Below, piece by piece: positions 44,561 through 58,042 of a DNA stretch of 64,000 nucleotides. Each line of letters starts with the position of its first letter. Position 1 is the stretch's first letter. The notes under the pieces were generated by a model. It searched no databases. It saw nothing but the letters and a program-made list of their open reading frames with translations, and was not told the DNA's origin. The position numbers and the translations under genes were made by a program. This stretch comes from Artocarpus heterophyllus (taxonomy: Eukaryota; Streptophyta; Magnoliopsida; Rosales; Moraceae): the NCBI GenBank assembly GCA_025403435.1, contig CM046341.1, forward strand, positions 23,906,908 through 23,970,907. The letters are read 5' to 3'.

Positions 44561-45705
44561 TCCTATAGACCAACGATGGAGGCCTTAGGTCCTCTCTTCG
44601 AAAACTTTCTCCCACTCAATCTTTTGGAATCAAGGTTTTATTTTAAGAACATGCATGAATAGTTTTAATATGAGTGGCACTCCCTATTCTATATGACATG
44701 TTATCAATATACATGGCAAATCATATTATAATGCAGACAAGCAAAGTAATCAAGCAAAGCTATAAGCAAAACAATAATAATCGTAATATTATGTTCTACC
44801 TTAGAGAATAGAAAACAAAGATTACAAGAGAATAATCGAAACATATTATCGATTCTTCATCCTTAAATCCTTAAGCTGTATCCTTCTTCATTTAATGCCT
44901 ATCTTCAAGTCTTCAATCTCGTATAAATCAAACACTTCATATTTCTGGTCATATCCAAATTAAATGTTTCTTAGAATTGTCTCAAAAATAAAATTAAAAC
45001 TGCACATTTTCTAAAAAAAAATTTCAGCTCTCCACTGGCAAGCCGATCTGGGTGATTCACCTACCGGTCATGACCTATCGGCCTGCCGATTCATGACCAA
45101 ACTAGAAGTTTGGCTTGCTGCCAGAGCTACATGATTTTCACCCCGCTATCGGCCTGCTGAACCTCACGTCTGGCTTGCCGATCTGCCACCATCGGCCTGC
45201 CAAACTGGAGAGTTCGGCATTCGGATAGAGCAAAAATCACCCTTTCTAGAAAATACAATTTTTAATGCAATTCATCCATTTTATTTTCAACAATTCAAAA
45301 ACATGAGCGCCATCATCTATCTTCTAGATCTGCTTCTAGATCCGTCTTTTTTGAATAATTATTTAATTACAAAATTAAAATTAAATAATAATTCCTAGAC
45401 GGAGATGATAGTCTACCATCTAATTACATGAAAAATCTAGATACATATTCTAACATCTAAGGAACCATAACCGACATAAATTAATTAATTAATAAATTCT
45501 TAAATAATAATTTAATCAACCATAATTAATTACTAAACATTCACCATATAATCTACGACAACATATAAAATATATAGAAACCTAGAGAGCCAACTCTCTA
45601 TAAAATTAAATTCAAGCATAAGAGAGATCAAGATCACATAATTTATACATATAACACGATTACAAACTCGTAAATTTACGTAAAAATCATGGCTCTGATA
45701 CCAAA

Positions 45706-47694
45706 AATTGAAAAAAATAGTACGCAGTGGAATTTTAAAATTTTTATATTAGAGGATTTTTCAAAACAAAAGTTTGACAAGCTATATGCATAAATTAACC
45801 AGATCTTACTAATCTTTGAATGTCGAAAAGCTCCTGCAATCAATGAAGAGAAGTAACGTTCCAGAAGGACCTCAACCAACTGGCCTTCTTTGCTATACTC
45901 TATCCACGATTGGAGTGAGTGTAGGCTCACACGTACAACTCTTCCTCTAGGTGACTCTCTTTCGAACCAATTGAGAGAAACCAAAACTAGTGTTCGTGAT
46001 TTGTGAATAAGAGCTCTTAGGGAGTTTTCAGATTCTCACCAGTAGAATATCACACTTAATCTCTTAATTGATATAAATAACTTATGAGACTTACTCCCTA
46101 TTTTATAGAAGTTGGGTCTAGGGTCAGTGCTTATCAGATAAGGTCTCAAAAATTCGAATCAGAATCAAATTTGATCAATATCTGATGAAATCTACGTAAA
46201 AACATGTGATCTTTTTATCGCACATCGGTAGGCCAAACTAGAGGATCGACATGCCGAACTGTCGATAAAAATATCAGCAAATCTTTTATTTTCCACCCGA
46301 GATTCTATAGGATAAAGTCTCATTTTTAATTCAAATAACCCAATAGAGAAGTTATCTAATTAAAACAACATTATCTATATAATCTCTAGGAAAATAAATA
46401 AATTCATAATAATTCTACAAGTTTATCTTGATTTAATTTATTTAAAATTAAATCAACTAATAAACAGACAAGAATTATCCGATCCCAATAATTCAACAAG
46501 TTTATCTTGAATTAATTTTATCACAAAATTAATTCAACCGATAAACAGACATGAATTATTTGATTCTTCTGAATTTTAACCAATCTAATAAATCTGACAT
46601 AAGTCACCAATTATTGAAAAAACACGTCATATCGTTACAGGATATTGTGAGCTAGCAAAGGGGACCAAATGGACCTATATAGTTCAAGCTCCCGATAATT
46701 ACGAAACCCAATATCCCAGATATACATTTCATAATTATCAACAACAACGTTACTCCACTAAAAGCTTGAAGCTGCACTCTCGAACTACATAGAATTATGA
46801 AGCCCGTATAGTTAAGTCTCCATAACATATCATAGTGTATCATATCCCTATAGGATTATCTATAACCGGCTTAAGGACAAGTTTTATATTACCTTCCCGA
46901 TTATTTTTATCTTACTTTCTATTATCTCACCATCAGAAAACTTACCATCCAAAGATGGTATACCATTCGGTTACACCTATGTATCCAAATGCTTGAGCGC
47001 CCTAATTTTTCAATTATAGGATAATACATATAAGAGGATATCACTAATCCTATAGAGGAGCTATGGATTCTATATCTATGAATAATAGGTCTACGCTATC
47101 AAGAGTCATGTCTCCAACGTACTGGCATGCATACTACTATTAAAATATGGGTGTCACCCTTTGGTATATCAAAAGACACAAGTCAAGATAACGGGCTCAC
47201 TATTCATCTCAGGATTGAGAAACAATACAAATGATTGTCTAAAGTGAATCGATTTACCGAGACAGAATTATTAATCAAATCAATTCACTTTATGTCCCGA
47301 TCCAACACATCGTCACCTATGACAACGTGTCAATGTTTCTATTCATTGAGTTCACTTCCAATGGTCAAGACAAACCATCTCCTGATAGGGATATAGACAA
47401 CATAACAATCTTTACATGAATAAATCGCTCAACTTTATTCCCTCGATTGCGGATCTTATGACTTAGGCCATCACCTTAAGAATCGTGTATTTCGCATAAT
47501 CTGTTAATCATATGCCTAATTCTTAAAGGTTTAGACCGATAGTCTCAGACTTTTGTTTGCTTAGCATACATTCAACAAATATGAATCTAAAGAGGATAAG
47601 ATTTGGTATATTAATAATAAATAAATTCTTTATTGATAAAAATGTCTCCAAAAATATATTACATTTTTACTCCTTAAGGCATACATGTCTAACA
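45706..47694 (-). repeat. Upstream LTR of the truncated copia
   Basis: Begins TGTTAGACATGTATGCC on the minus strand at 47694 and ends near 45706, before GGTATCAGAGCC. About 1.99 kb, close to the length of the intact LTRs. The U3 palindromes are reduced to remnants near 46225-46265. Confidence 0.88.
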
Positions 47695-48581
47695 AATCAG
47701 TAAAAAAAAGGAAAAAAATTACACTAACGGCATTTTGGTAATTAAAAGAAAAGCAATTGCTATGAGAGCAAATTGACAAAATCAGTAAAAATCAATATTT
47801 CAAATCATGTGATCAGAATTTTATGAATGTTTTAAAAATAAAAAATAGTGCAATGCAATTTAAAATAAAGTTAATAGCAATTAATCAAATTTTTGGCACA
47901 CTAATTAATTAAATTTAAGATAATTAAATATGTTTCAAGTTAACGGACACTATAATTACTTAGCTCATTCTTTCTTTGCTTGCTATGGCAACCTTGATTG
48001 GTTTTCTAATGTCCCATTAAGTTATTAGTTTACAATCCTAGTCCTTGTCTTTTCTTCATTCTTGGAGTAAAAGTTTATGAATTTGAGTCGCCTCTTTTAG
48101 TTTACATAAGTTTGTTTCATTAAGTAAGTATTTTCTTATTAATCCATAGCAATTTAATTCTTTAATTGTCTTGATCTTTTTAATTACTTGGTTCTTAATT
48201 ACTTGGATAAGTAATCCTTAGCCTAATTGCTTTAGTTAATTAATCTCAATCAATTAATTAATTTTCCTTAATTAATTAGTAATTAATTTAGCTTACTTAA
48301 TGAATTTTTTTACCTCAGTAATTTAACATTCAATAATACTTTTTATTTAATTGAATAATTAATTATTTCAAATAATATACATAGTTAATTAATTAATTTT
48401 TTACTCTAGTTATATCATAAATCTATCATGGTAATCAACTTTATATATATAGATCTCTATTTAGTAGTGGTTTTCTATTTAGGTTTGTTATTTTTATTTC
48501 TCCCCTTGTAAAGTTTGTAGCTTTCAAGACTCTAATTAGAAAAATTTTTGGCGAAAGAAGATCGACATTAACAATAAATTA
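47695..48581. other. AT-rich intergenic sequence, no gene
   Basis: Rich in TTAATTAATTAA repeats at 48230-48400. No coding signal. Confidence 0.55.
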
Positions 48582-48748
48582 TAAGGTGTTTGGCATAGTG
48601 ATTAAAACTATTGGTTAAAACTATAAACACTGTTGCACATGAGAGCTTTACACTGTACCAATTTTTTTGATTTTATTGTAGTATATGAGAGCTTTATATT
48701 GTTTCTAACTGAAAAATTGATTGGAACCAACTAATGCCAAACAGGCTA
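48582..48748. mobile_element. Tourist-like MITE, 167 bp
   Basis: Terminal inverted repeats TAAGGTGTTTGGCAT and TAGCCTGTTTGGCAT share TGTTTGGCAT exactly. TTA flanks both sides (48579-48581 and 48749-48751). Size, TTA duplication and TIR type fit PIF/Harbinger Tourist elements. An internal repeat of ATGAGAGCTTTA occurs twice. Confidence 0.65.
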
Positions 48749-49204
48749 TTAGTCTCTGCATTTTATCAAGAGCCTAAAGGAGAGGCAGAGGGCATCTTGA
48801 AATAGTTGAAGTTTTATTTCTTCGGAGCTTTGTTTTAATTCACGAGTAGATTACATCCCTGCCGATCTAAAAAAGTTCATATCGAATCAATAATTAAACT
48901 TTTTATTTATGCGCTTAACTATTTTGTTTATTGTAATGAATTGTCTGTTGTATTGAGTGAAATTTGTGCAAAATTCATAATTGTAATATTTATCCTTTGA
49001 AGGAACTAGTATATTTGTTTGGGAGAAAGAACAAAATAACATATTTAAGCTAAACTTTAGTAAATAATGTTATATAGTTTTAAATATGTAATAAATAATA
49101 TATCATGAGAAATTGAGTAATATCTCATAAGAAATTGAGAATAAAAACACCTCTTTATCTTTTATATCTCTCATCTTCCTCCCTTACTGACTCTGCTAAC
49201 AATG

Positions 49205-50420
49205 GGAAATATAATATTTACTAAGAAATACCTCGTATTTACCATGTAAATACAAAAATAAGTCGTTGGACTTTATCAAGAAACACTCTATTTACTGTGT
49301 AAATGCATAAATTCACCGATGACTTCGTCGGACTACCGAAGGCTGTGTAAATGCAATATTTACTAAGAAATGTCATATTTACTATGTAAATACAAAAATT
49401 CATGGACTTCGCTGGACTGCCAATGGCTAAGAACTACAATATCTATCAAGAAATATCGCATTTACTATGTAAATACAAAAATTCACTAACGATTTTACTA
49501 GACCACTGGAATCTAGGAAATACAATATTTATCGGTAAATGCCATATTTATTGTGTAAATAAAAATTCACCAACGACTTCGTCAAACCATCGACAATCGT
49601 GTAAATACAATATTTATAAAAAATACCATATTTACTGTGATTTTGTTGGACCAACGGTAGCTAGGAAATACAATATTTATTGAGAAAAATAGTATTTACA
49701 AAAACTCATTAACTACTTCGCCGAACCGTCAGCTGCTATGTAAATACAATATTTACTAAGAAATACCGTATTAACCATGTAAATACAAAAATTCATCGAC
49801 GATTTTGTCAGACCGCTATATTTACCGAGAAATACCGTACTTACCTTGCAAATACAAAAATTCACCAACGACTTCATCGCACCATCAACAATTTTGTAAA
49901 TATAATATTTGTTGAGAAATACCTTATTTACTATGTCAATACAAAAAAACATCGACGACTTCAGGAAATACAATATTACTAATACTGTATTACCGTATAA
50001 ACAAAAAAAACTTCACCAACGACTTTGTCGAACAACCGACGACCAAGAAATATAGTATTACTCCGATAATATTATATTACCATGTAAATACCAAAATTCA
50101 CTAACGACTTCATCGGGCCACCGGCGATTTGGAAATACAGTGTTAACCTAGTAATAATCTACTACCGTGTCAATACAAAATTTTACTTATGATTTCGCTG
50201 GACAGTCAATGGTCAGGCAATACAATATTAACCTAGCAATACTACATTACTGTGCAAACAAAAAATTCATCAGTGACTTCGCTGGATCGTCGGTGGCAAA
50301 AAATATAGTATTGATGAATAAATATATATATTTACATGTAAATACAATTTACTCACAACATCGTCGGACCACCACGACACTAACGACGCCATTGGCAAAT
50401 ATTTTATTTCCTAGTAAATA
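49205..50420. repeat. Diverged ~85-bp minisatellite, about 15 units
   Basis: Units contain, in order, AAGAAATACCGTATTTAC, CATGTAAATACAAAAATTCAC, then CGACTTCGTCGGACCACCGA and GGAAATACAATATTTACT. Unit starts fall near 49205, 49280, 49366, 49449, 49535, 49618, 49681, 49757, 49828, 49914, 49977, 50060, 50145, 50229 and 50314; most are 83-87 bp, several are shortened. Units differ strongly, so the array is old. Open frames at 49402-49683 and 50167-50487 come from the repeat itself. Confidence 0.85.
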
Positions 50421-51263
50421 CAGAGTACTAACATATCTGAATAATAAAATACTAAACAAAAGCACAACCAAAAACAAAAGAGCATAAGAAGATCTCAACA
50501 AAGAACCAAAAAAGTCCAAAATCAATATTCAATCTAAACAAAAACATATCAAAATACCTAGATCTCAACCAATCTGAACCAAATAAATAAAACTATTTTA
50601 TTTTTTTTTTTTTTATTTTTTCCTTGTTTTTCTGCTATTGTCATTGTGCATTTTGGTAGATGCGGCAGAATCATGGAGGATATTCACTAATCAAAAATCA
50701 TAGATAGCACAGCCTCTTTGTCTTTGCCGAGACTTACAATGCCGACATTCGTCGAACCAAAGACCTAGCATTCTTTGTCAAGACTCACGGAGGAGATCCT
50801 ACTGCCTTCTTCACCGACGACGCAATTCTAGGACATGAAGAGGAGATCGATACCGACAAGCCAGAGAAGATGACCAAAGGTCGTAACCAAGCCTTTCCAT
50901 GTTATTGTGGGGATGTTGCTCTTGAGGTCACGAGATCCACTGGCGATCATCACCTTTCTAGATCTAGTCATATTAGACGTGAACGACGACTTTGTGACGA
51001 CTTAGAGACATGAACCCTCGGATGAAAATAAGGGAGATATGCCGAGCATGGGCATGGCCGCAGCAATGATTGGATGAGATACGCTGGAGCTCTGTCGATT
51101 ATGGAGGAGAGGGAAGGGAAATCAGAGGAGAGAGAATGAGGGAGAGAGAAGCATGGGTAAAGAGAAAAAGGAAAAAAAAGATACTAGATTTGATGGGGAA
51201 ATAAGAATAGAGGAGAGGGAGAGAAATAGAGGAGAGAGAGGCATGGGGAAACAGAGAAATAAA
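50421..51263. other. No recognised gene
   Basis: A moderately GC-rich part (50660-51100) has no long frame and no domain I recognise. A purine-rich GAGAG stretch follows (51100-51255); the 101-residue frame at 51153-51458 lies largely in it and is low complexity. Confidence 0.4.
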
Positions 51264-51981
51264 GGGCTTCTTTGGTTGGAATACTTTAATAACTGGTGTG
51301 GCTTAAATCCTGATCTAAGTAATGAAAATGCCGTTAATACGTGTTTGGTGCCTTTAGAGTCGAATCCCTTGAATCATTTTTTGAGAACTCTTCAGTCAAG
51401 TCACAAGAGTTCATCGCCCGGGTGTTTTCGCTGCACTTCAATGCTCATGCTACAGTAGGGAGTTCCCTACTGTTACTTGCGTGAATCTTGCAATTGGCAG
51501 AGATTCTCGCTTTCCCCAATACTTTACCGTTGCTTTCCCTAATTTTCTTACTGTTGAGTTATGGGTTGATACCCTAATCACTCTCTCCCTCTGCTGGAAA
51601 ACTCTCTCTGGGTGTCTGCCTCTCTCACTGCTGCTTTCCCCAATTTTCTTTGGGTTGATATTTCTCTCTGCTGGAAACCCACCGCCGTTGCTATTTCACT
51701 CTCTTCTTCTGCTGGAAACCTACCACCATTACTCTATTTGGGTGTTTCGCTCTCTCTCTCTGTCACTCTTTCTCCTTCAAGGTGGCGTCCATTGTGACCT
51801 GCGATCAAAGCTTCGGCCCTCAAGTGGCTTGTCTTCTCTGCCGTCGACTCCTCCAACGTAGACATCTAGCCCATCGGCCTTTGCTGTGTAGTCGTTGCTG
51901 CTATTGGAGTAGGCGACCGGTGTCCTCGCAACTTGCTTGGGTCAGCCGGAGTCTGACCACTCATCGGTTGCCTCAAACAGG
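51264..51981 (+). other. Possible transposon end and 5' non-coding exon
   Basis: GGGCTTCTTTGGTTGG at 51264 resembles PIF/Harbinger termini and follows TAA. Then come a perfect 22-bp inverted repeat (51452-51473), a CT-rich segment with repeated CTCTCTGCTGGAAA-type units, and a strong donor (CAAACAGG|GTAAGTAAT at 51981). Upstream non-coding exons with a long intron are common in plant genes and in Harbinger elements. Link to the Myb/SANT gene at 62336 is a hypothesis. Confidence 0.3.
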
Positions 51982-53326
51982 GTAAGTAATCCTAAACTCT
52001 ATTCCTCTTTTTTTTTGTTTTAGTTCAGATTGCATTCAGATATTGAATTGAGTTTGATTTTGGATTTTCATCTACTTTGGCTCATTATTCAAGTGTCTAA
52101 AATCCATTCCAATCCTGTACTTGTGTTAGTAAAGTTGCTTATGCCTCCATAGTCTATGTTGATGAAATCTGCAACAAAAATAGAAAAACACGAAAAACAG
52201 AATACAAACTTTTTTCATGGGGTGCTCATTAGATTGAAGAAGAGTTTGCAAGTTTCAAACTTTTTTTGTTTTTGGGTGCTCTTTAAATACATAACATACC
52301 TTTTACTAGGCAAAGAACAGAGCACATAAGAAGTAGGAAAAAGACCATGTGGTGAGGAAAATATAAACCCATTTGGATGAAGATGATTCTAATAAGAGAG
52401 AATCAAGTTGAGTTTGTGAAAAAAAATTGGTGAAATGGAAAAACTATTTTTCGATAAGTTGGGATTGGGAGATTGCTCATTATGTCAAAGTTATTACCTG
52501 ACTTTAGGCTCTACCTCTTGGCTTTCACTTTGTTCTTTCTTTCTTGTTCTGATTGATGAAATTTAAGTCATGTTCACTCATGTTTTTGTATCTCTTTCTT
52601 TCAGTTTTTGCATTTTAATCCCAAGACAATTCTCATATTAGGTGAGCCAAGCTCTCTTTTGTGTTTGTGGGTTTTACATTTTTATGCTCAATTTTTCTCA
52701 TTTTTAGTTCATTTAAGCAATACCCATTTGCTGGTTCTTCACTTCTCTTGGCTTTATTGTGCATTACTTGCTTTTATTGAATCCATTGTCTAATTGAAAA
52801 CCCATGATTTTGTTGAATTAATTACTCTTTCAATTGTTAATTTTGATGCAATTTTGATCATAGTTTTTGTGCATTAAACAAACTTGATCATGTCCTTATC
52901 TATCTATCTATTTAGTTGTTTATCAATACACTGATTTTGAATTGATTAACTGGAGTCTTATTATTTATTTTGATGTCCTCTAATTAAACCTCCATTTGTT
53001 GTTTCTGGATTTGTTTATTCTCGTATGGGGACATCTCAATAACTGATATTCTTGATCTCAATATGAATTTGATTAGTTTGAGATTGCCCTTTTTTCATTT
53101 GTCTATTGTTTTGGCCAATTTCTATTGGGGGTTTGTTGACTTTTCTTTTTATTTCTTTTAGTCAAAATCCAAGCATATATGCTGACATATTTTTTGGTTC
53201 TTGAAACAAAAGCAAATAGAGAAAGGAAATGTCATTTGTTGAATATATGTTTAATGCTGTTAAATTCATTAGTTCATCTCATTAACATTGTGAAATTGTA
53301 ATTGGGGATCTTTTCCCAGTGCATGA
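51982..53326. other. Intron-like T-rich sequence, no gene
   Basis: T-rich, low coding potential, with intron-like composition following the donor at 51981. The copia element inserts at its right end. Confidence 0.4.
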
Positions 53327-53644
53327 TGTCAAATCAAATTGCAACATTTACGACAATTTGAACTTATAAAAGCGGAAGCATATTGGACCGAATGTTACCT
53401 CCTGCCATTGATTTGTTGTTCTGCAAAATTTTGGCCGAATTTCTCACGGTTGTTTTGGGCATTCTAAGCACTTCTAATTCTCCTTAGATGGTGTGATGTT
53501 GTCTAAAAAATTGTGTGCTTAGGAACCAAAACACGGGCTATATAAATTCACTGTGGCCATCACATAGTTAATCGGTAGTTTTCCTCAGTTTTTTTTTTTT
53601 TTTTGAACAACTGCCCCTCCACGTGGACCAATTAAGATTTAACA
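53327..53644 (-). repeat. Downstream LTR of the older copia
   Basis: 318 bp, TG...CA ends (TGTCAAATC to GATTTAACA on the plus strand), with a T run at about 53589-53604. Next to it at 53645-53656 the minus strand reads AAGTGGGAGAA, the polypurine tract. Confidence 0.93.
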
Positions 53645-53920
53645 TTCTCCCACTTGGCCCAGACATCCTATCAACTATTATAATGAGAAGCAAAATACAT
53701 GAATCATGACGATAGGTCCTCTAAATGACGAGTATTATCTTCAATGCATTACAATATATCTTGTCTCTTAAGATTTACCCGTGTAACTTAATGAATAAAC
53801 CTTATGTTTATTCTAGGTCTAAACTTTAGTGACATTTCTCATAAATAAATTTGTGCACTTAACTGAAGTTGAAATGAGAAATTATCATAAATATAGAGTT
53901 TCACAACAAAGTACAACAAA

Positions 53921-54700
53921 TTACATGAGGGAACCAAGCCCTATTCTGTCTACATGATTCCTAAATTTTACTGGTGGCATGCCTTTACTCAAGGGATCGA
54001 CAATCATCAATTCAGGGCTTATGTGTTCAATGACCACTGCTTTATCCTTAACACTCTCCCTTATGGCTAGATACTTAATGTCGATGTGTTTACTTCGACT
54101 ACCACTCTTGTTGTTTTTAGCCATAAAAACAGTAGTTGAATTGTCACAGAATATCCTCAATGGCCTAAAGATAGAATCCACAATCCTAAGCCCAGAAATG
54201 AAACTCTTGATCCATACACCATGCGGGGTAACCTTAAAACAAGACACAAACTCGGCCTCCATAGTGGAAGTAGCAGTCAAAGTTTGCTTAGCACTCCTCC
54301 ATGAAATAGCTCCACCAGCTAGCATGAAAATGCATTTGGAAGTTGATTTCCGTGAATCTATGCAGCCAGCAAAGTCAAAGTCAAAGTAGCCAATGACTTC
54401 CAAATTATCAGTCTGTCTGTACATAAGCATGTAATCTTTAGTTCCTTGCAGGTATCTCATCACCTTCTTTGCAGCCTTCCAGTGGTCTGATCTTGGATTA
54501 CTCTGATATATGCCCAACATTCCTACAGTGAATGCAATGTTAGGTCATGTGCAAACCTGAGCATACATAAGGCTTCCAACAGCTAAAGCATATGGAATGT
54601 TGCGTATCTGTTCTCTTTCAAGGTCATTTTTCAGGCACTAATTCAAATTGAATCTGTCACCCTTCACAATGGGAGCTGTACTTTGTGAACAATTTTTCAT
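53921..54700 (-). pseudogene. Older copia, RNase H
   Basis: The frame from 54520 down to 53921 encodes YFDFDFAGCIDSRKSTS, TLTATSTMEAEFVSCF, FCDNSTTVFMAKN and HIDIKYL, the copia RNase H signature with its acidic residues, and ends with GSLM. A frame break lies upstream near 54550. Confidence 0.9.
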
Positions 54701-54706
54701 CCAAAA

Positions 54707-55378
54707 TCACTCGAAAACTTTGTTGATATAGGTCTCTTGAGACAGACCCAAAATGCCTTTATATCTGTCTTTGTGTATCTTAATTCCTATAACGAAGTAT
54801 GTATCATCCATATCCTTCATGTCAAAGCTTTTAGAGAGGAATTGTTTTACTTCATGTAGCATACCCTTGTCATTGGTTGCAAGTAGAATGTCATCCACAT
54901 ATAAAACTAGGAAACAAATTTTACTCCCACTGACCTTTTGGTATATACATTAATCCATGTTGTTCTCTACGAATCCAAATGAAGAGATGACGTCATGGAA
55001 TTTCAAATACCACTGATGGGAGGCCTACTTCAACCCATATATGGATTTCTTAAGCTTACACACCAACTGCTCACCATTGCTAGAGGAGAATCCTTCTGGT
55101 TGTTTCATATAAACCTCTTCCTCTAGTTCACCATTGAGAAATGCCGTTTTCACATCCATTTGTTGCAACTCTAAGTCAAAATGAGCAACGAGTGCCAAGA
55201 TGATGCGAAGAGAATCTTTTTTGGATACAGGAGAAAAGGTCTCAAAGTAGTCGATTCCTTCCTTCTGAGTGAATCCTTTGACGACGAGTCTTGCCTTATA
55301 TCTTTTGATGTTGCCCAATGAGTCTTTTTTCATCTTATAGACCCATTTACACCTTATGGCGTTTGCACCATCAGGCAA
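54707..55378 (-). pseudogene. Older copia, reverse transcriptase
   Basis: [18 protein letters not shown] and QQMDVKTAFLNGELEEEVYM are in the frame at 55025-55378. The MDDILLATN active-site segment (one base change from VDDI) opens the frame at 54707-54898. Frame breaks lie between the two pieces. Confidence 0.9.
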
Positions 55379-55705
55379 CTCGACAAGATCCTAGACTCTA
55401 TTGGATGCTATAGAATCCATCCTATCCTTCATAGCATTGTACCAAAGTTTTGATTTTTGGCAACTTATGGCTTGTGAAAACGTTTCGGGATCATTTTTGG
55501 CTCCAATGTTATAGTCCGATTCCTACAGATACACAACATAATCACTAGAAATTATCGATTTCCTTTCTCTAGTAGATCTCCTTAATGTTGGTTCAACATT
55601 TTCCTGGGGAATCTGTTGTCTAACTTGTTGCTCGATTGTTTCTGGTGGATCCTGAGCAACTTAACCTTCTAGATTATTATCAACAATCTATGGAACCTCA
55701 ATGAT

Positions 55706-56820
55706 TCATTGTACAACGCTCAATTGAACTATAGGAGTGTTATGAACAATAATCAACCTATCACTTGATGTAGATGGTTGAGCTTCAGTATGATCTCTTT
55801 CAGAAACTATGTTCCAAAATTGATTGCTCCCACTAATCAAGTCATTCTCAAGAAACTTTACGTTCCTTGATTCCACAAATCTAGTGCTGTGAGTTAGACA
55901 ATAGAATTCATATCCTTTGGACCTTTCAACATATCCAACGAAGTACCCACTAATGGTCCTCGGATCTAGCTTCTTCTCTTGTGGGTTGTACACCCTTACT
56001 TCATATGACATCCCCAAACGTGTATATGTTGTAAACTCGGTTTCCAACCTTTTCATAACTCAAATGGCATCTATGGGACAGCCTTAGTTAGAACCCAGTT
56101 TAATATATACACAGTCGTCTTAAGAGCTTTAGTCCACAAGGAGTTAGGAAGATTGGAGTTACTCTGCATACTCCGCACCATGTCCATTAATGTTCGGTTT
56201 CTTCTCTCTGCCACACTATTCTGATCCGGGGAACCAGGCATGGTGTATTGGGCAACTATCCCATGCTCTTGAAGAAACTTCGCAAATGGACCTTGAGCTT
56301 GTCCATCTTTAGTGTATCTACCATAATATTCTCTAACTCTATCTGTCCTCACGATCTTTATTTGCTGTCTGCATTGTTTCTCTACTTCAGCCTTGAAAAC
56401 CTTAAAGGCATCTAATGCTTCGTCCTTTGTATGAAGCAAGTCAAGATACATGTATCGTGAGTAATCATCTATGAAAAAGATGAAGTACCTCGGACCATAT
56501 GAGTCCATGTCTGGACTACAAATATCAAAATGTATGATTTCTAATATTTCTAAACTCCTCTTGGCACCTTTCTTAGATTTGTTAGTTAGCTTTCTCTTAA
56601 TGCAACCCACACAAGTCTCGAAGTCAGTAAAATCCAAAGTACTGAGTACTTTGTCATTCACTAACCTCTTGATTCTCTCAATGGAGATATGTCCCAATCT
56701 TCGATGCCACAACATAGAGGTATCCTCATTTATAACACAACGTTTAATGCTAGATTGAACATGCATAGCAGTATGATGTGGTTCATTTTGCAAATTAATT
56801 GAGAAAAAACCATCAGACAA
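55706..56820 (-). pseudogene. Older copia, integrase
   Basis: MLWHRRLGHISIERIKRLV and CVGCIKRKLT give the zinc-binding [34 protein letters not shown] and [14 protein letters not shown] give the core with D, D and E; the usual DRGGEY is DRVREY here. A stop separates the downstream piece at 55706-56056 (YFVGYVERSKGYEFYC). Confidence 0.9.
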
Positions 56821-57429
56821 AATACCATTCCCAACAAGATCAGATTTATAACATAAACTGAAACATTTTTTTTAAAAGACAAAGGAATATCCTAAAGGTA
56901 CAAGTCTAGAAACAGAAATTAAGTTCCTAGAAAAGTTTGGAACGGAAAATGTCTTATCCAATTCCAAAATAAAACCACTACTTAAAACTAAGATGCATGT
57001 TCTGATGGCTTTCACATGTGAATGCATCTTGTTTCCTGAAGAAATGCTCAGCTCACTTCCCATTGGCTTCCTTAGGTTTCGCATACCCTGCAAGGTATTT
57101 GAAACATGGATTGTAGATCCAGAATCAATCCACCATATGTTATAAACAACATCAACTATATTAGATTCATAACAAACCAATGAGACTGGATTACCTTTCT
57201 TCTCAAGCCAACTCTGAAATTTCACACAATCTTTCTTCATGTGTCCCTTCTTTTTACAGAAGAAACACTTGGATTCCTTCTTAATGACAGCTTTGGGAGG
57301 CATTTTACCCTTCCCCTTGTCCTTGGCTTGATATTGGTCTTGAATCTGATTATATCCCTTGGTCGTCGCCAGTGCAGTTTCACCCATTTCTATTACAAAA
57401 CGCCCTTCTTCCAGAGTACACATGGTCAA
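56821..57429 (-). pseudogene. Older copia, zinc knuckle and protease
   Basis: Zinc knuckle CFFCKKKGHMKKDC is intact near 57240-57290. The protease site reads IWWIDSGSTIHVSNT, with the catalytic aspartate present. Frame breaks occur on both sides (stop near 56870). Confidence 0.88.
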
Positions 57430-58042
57430 AAGCTCATTAATTGACCATTTGTCTTTATGTGTATTGTAGGAAATCTTAAAGGGCCCATATTGTTTTGGAA
57501 GGTATTCAGACTGTAGTCACCAAGAAAGACTCAAACATATCCACCTCAAGGTTCTTAAGTTGAGCTGCTATGTCCCTCATCTCCATGATGTGCTCACGCA
57601 CACCTCTCACACTGGTGAGACTCAAGGACGAGAACCTCATAATTAGGTTGCTTGCAAGTGCCTTATCTGAAGTTTCAAACTGCTCATCAATGGCCTTTAG
57701 TAATGCTCAGACCTTGTTATACTGTTCGACAGAACCACATATCCTAGCAGAGATTTTAGTCTTTATGAACATGAGGCTAAGGCGATTAGATCGCTCCCAA
57801 CGCTCATAAAGGGCAATCTCATCCTGAGTGTTGGTTTCAGTAATTACGGGCTTGTCTTTCCTTATAGCATAATCAATGTCCATCCACCCCAAGTGAAGGA
57901 GAATCCTCTCCTTCCAGACCATATAGTTATCCCCTTTCAGTTCAAGGATATCACAACGAACATCAAAGAAATTCACAGGTTGTATGGCTGCATAATTAAA
58001 ACAAACATGCTTATGATCCAAAATATTGAGACTAATAGACAT
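57430..58042 (-). pseudogene. Older copia, gag N terminus
   Basis: From 58042: FDVRCDILELKGDNYMVWKE and LYERWERSNRLSLMFIKT, a copia Gag. The frame stops at 57707 and continues in other frames towards the zinc knuckle. Confidence 0.85.

Larger units (their letters stand above)
43963..47694 (-). mobile_element. Truncated second copy of the 7481-17184 copia family
   Basis: Minus strand: a full upstream LTR (45706-47694), degenerate primer site, the whole leader and about the first 38 codons of gag, cut off near 43963 next to the fold-back element. Sequence order is the same as in the intact copy. The gag start codon has become ATA (44076-44078). Many substitutions and small deletions show it is much older than the intact copy. 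Confidence 0.9.

Noticed and set aside
49402..50487. Repeated short proteins in the minisatellite
   Set aside because: Frames arise from the repeat unit and shift between units.
51153..51861. Protein genes of 101 and 126 residues
   Set aside because: Purine- and pyrimidine-rich low-complexity frames with no domain; the region looks like a non-coding exon.
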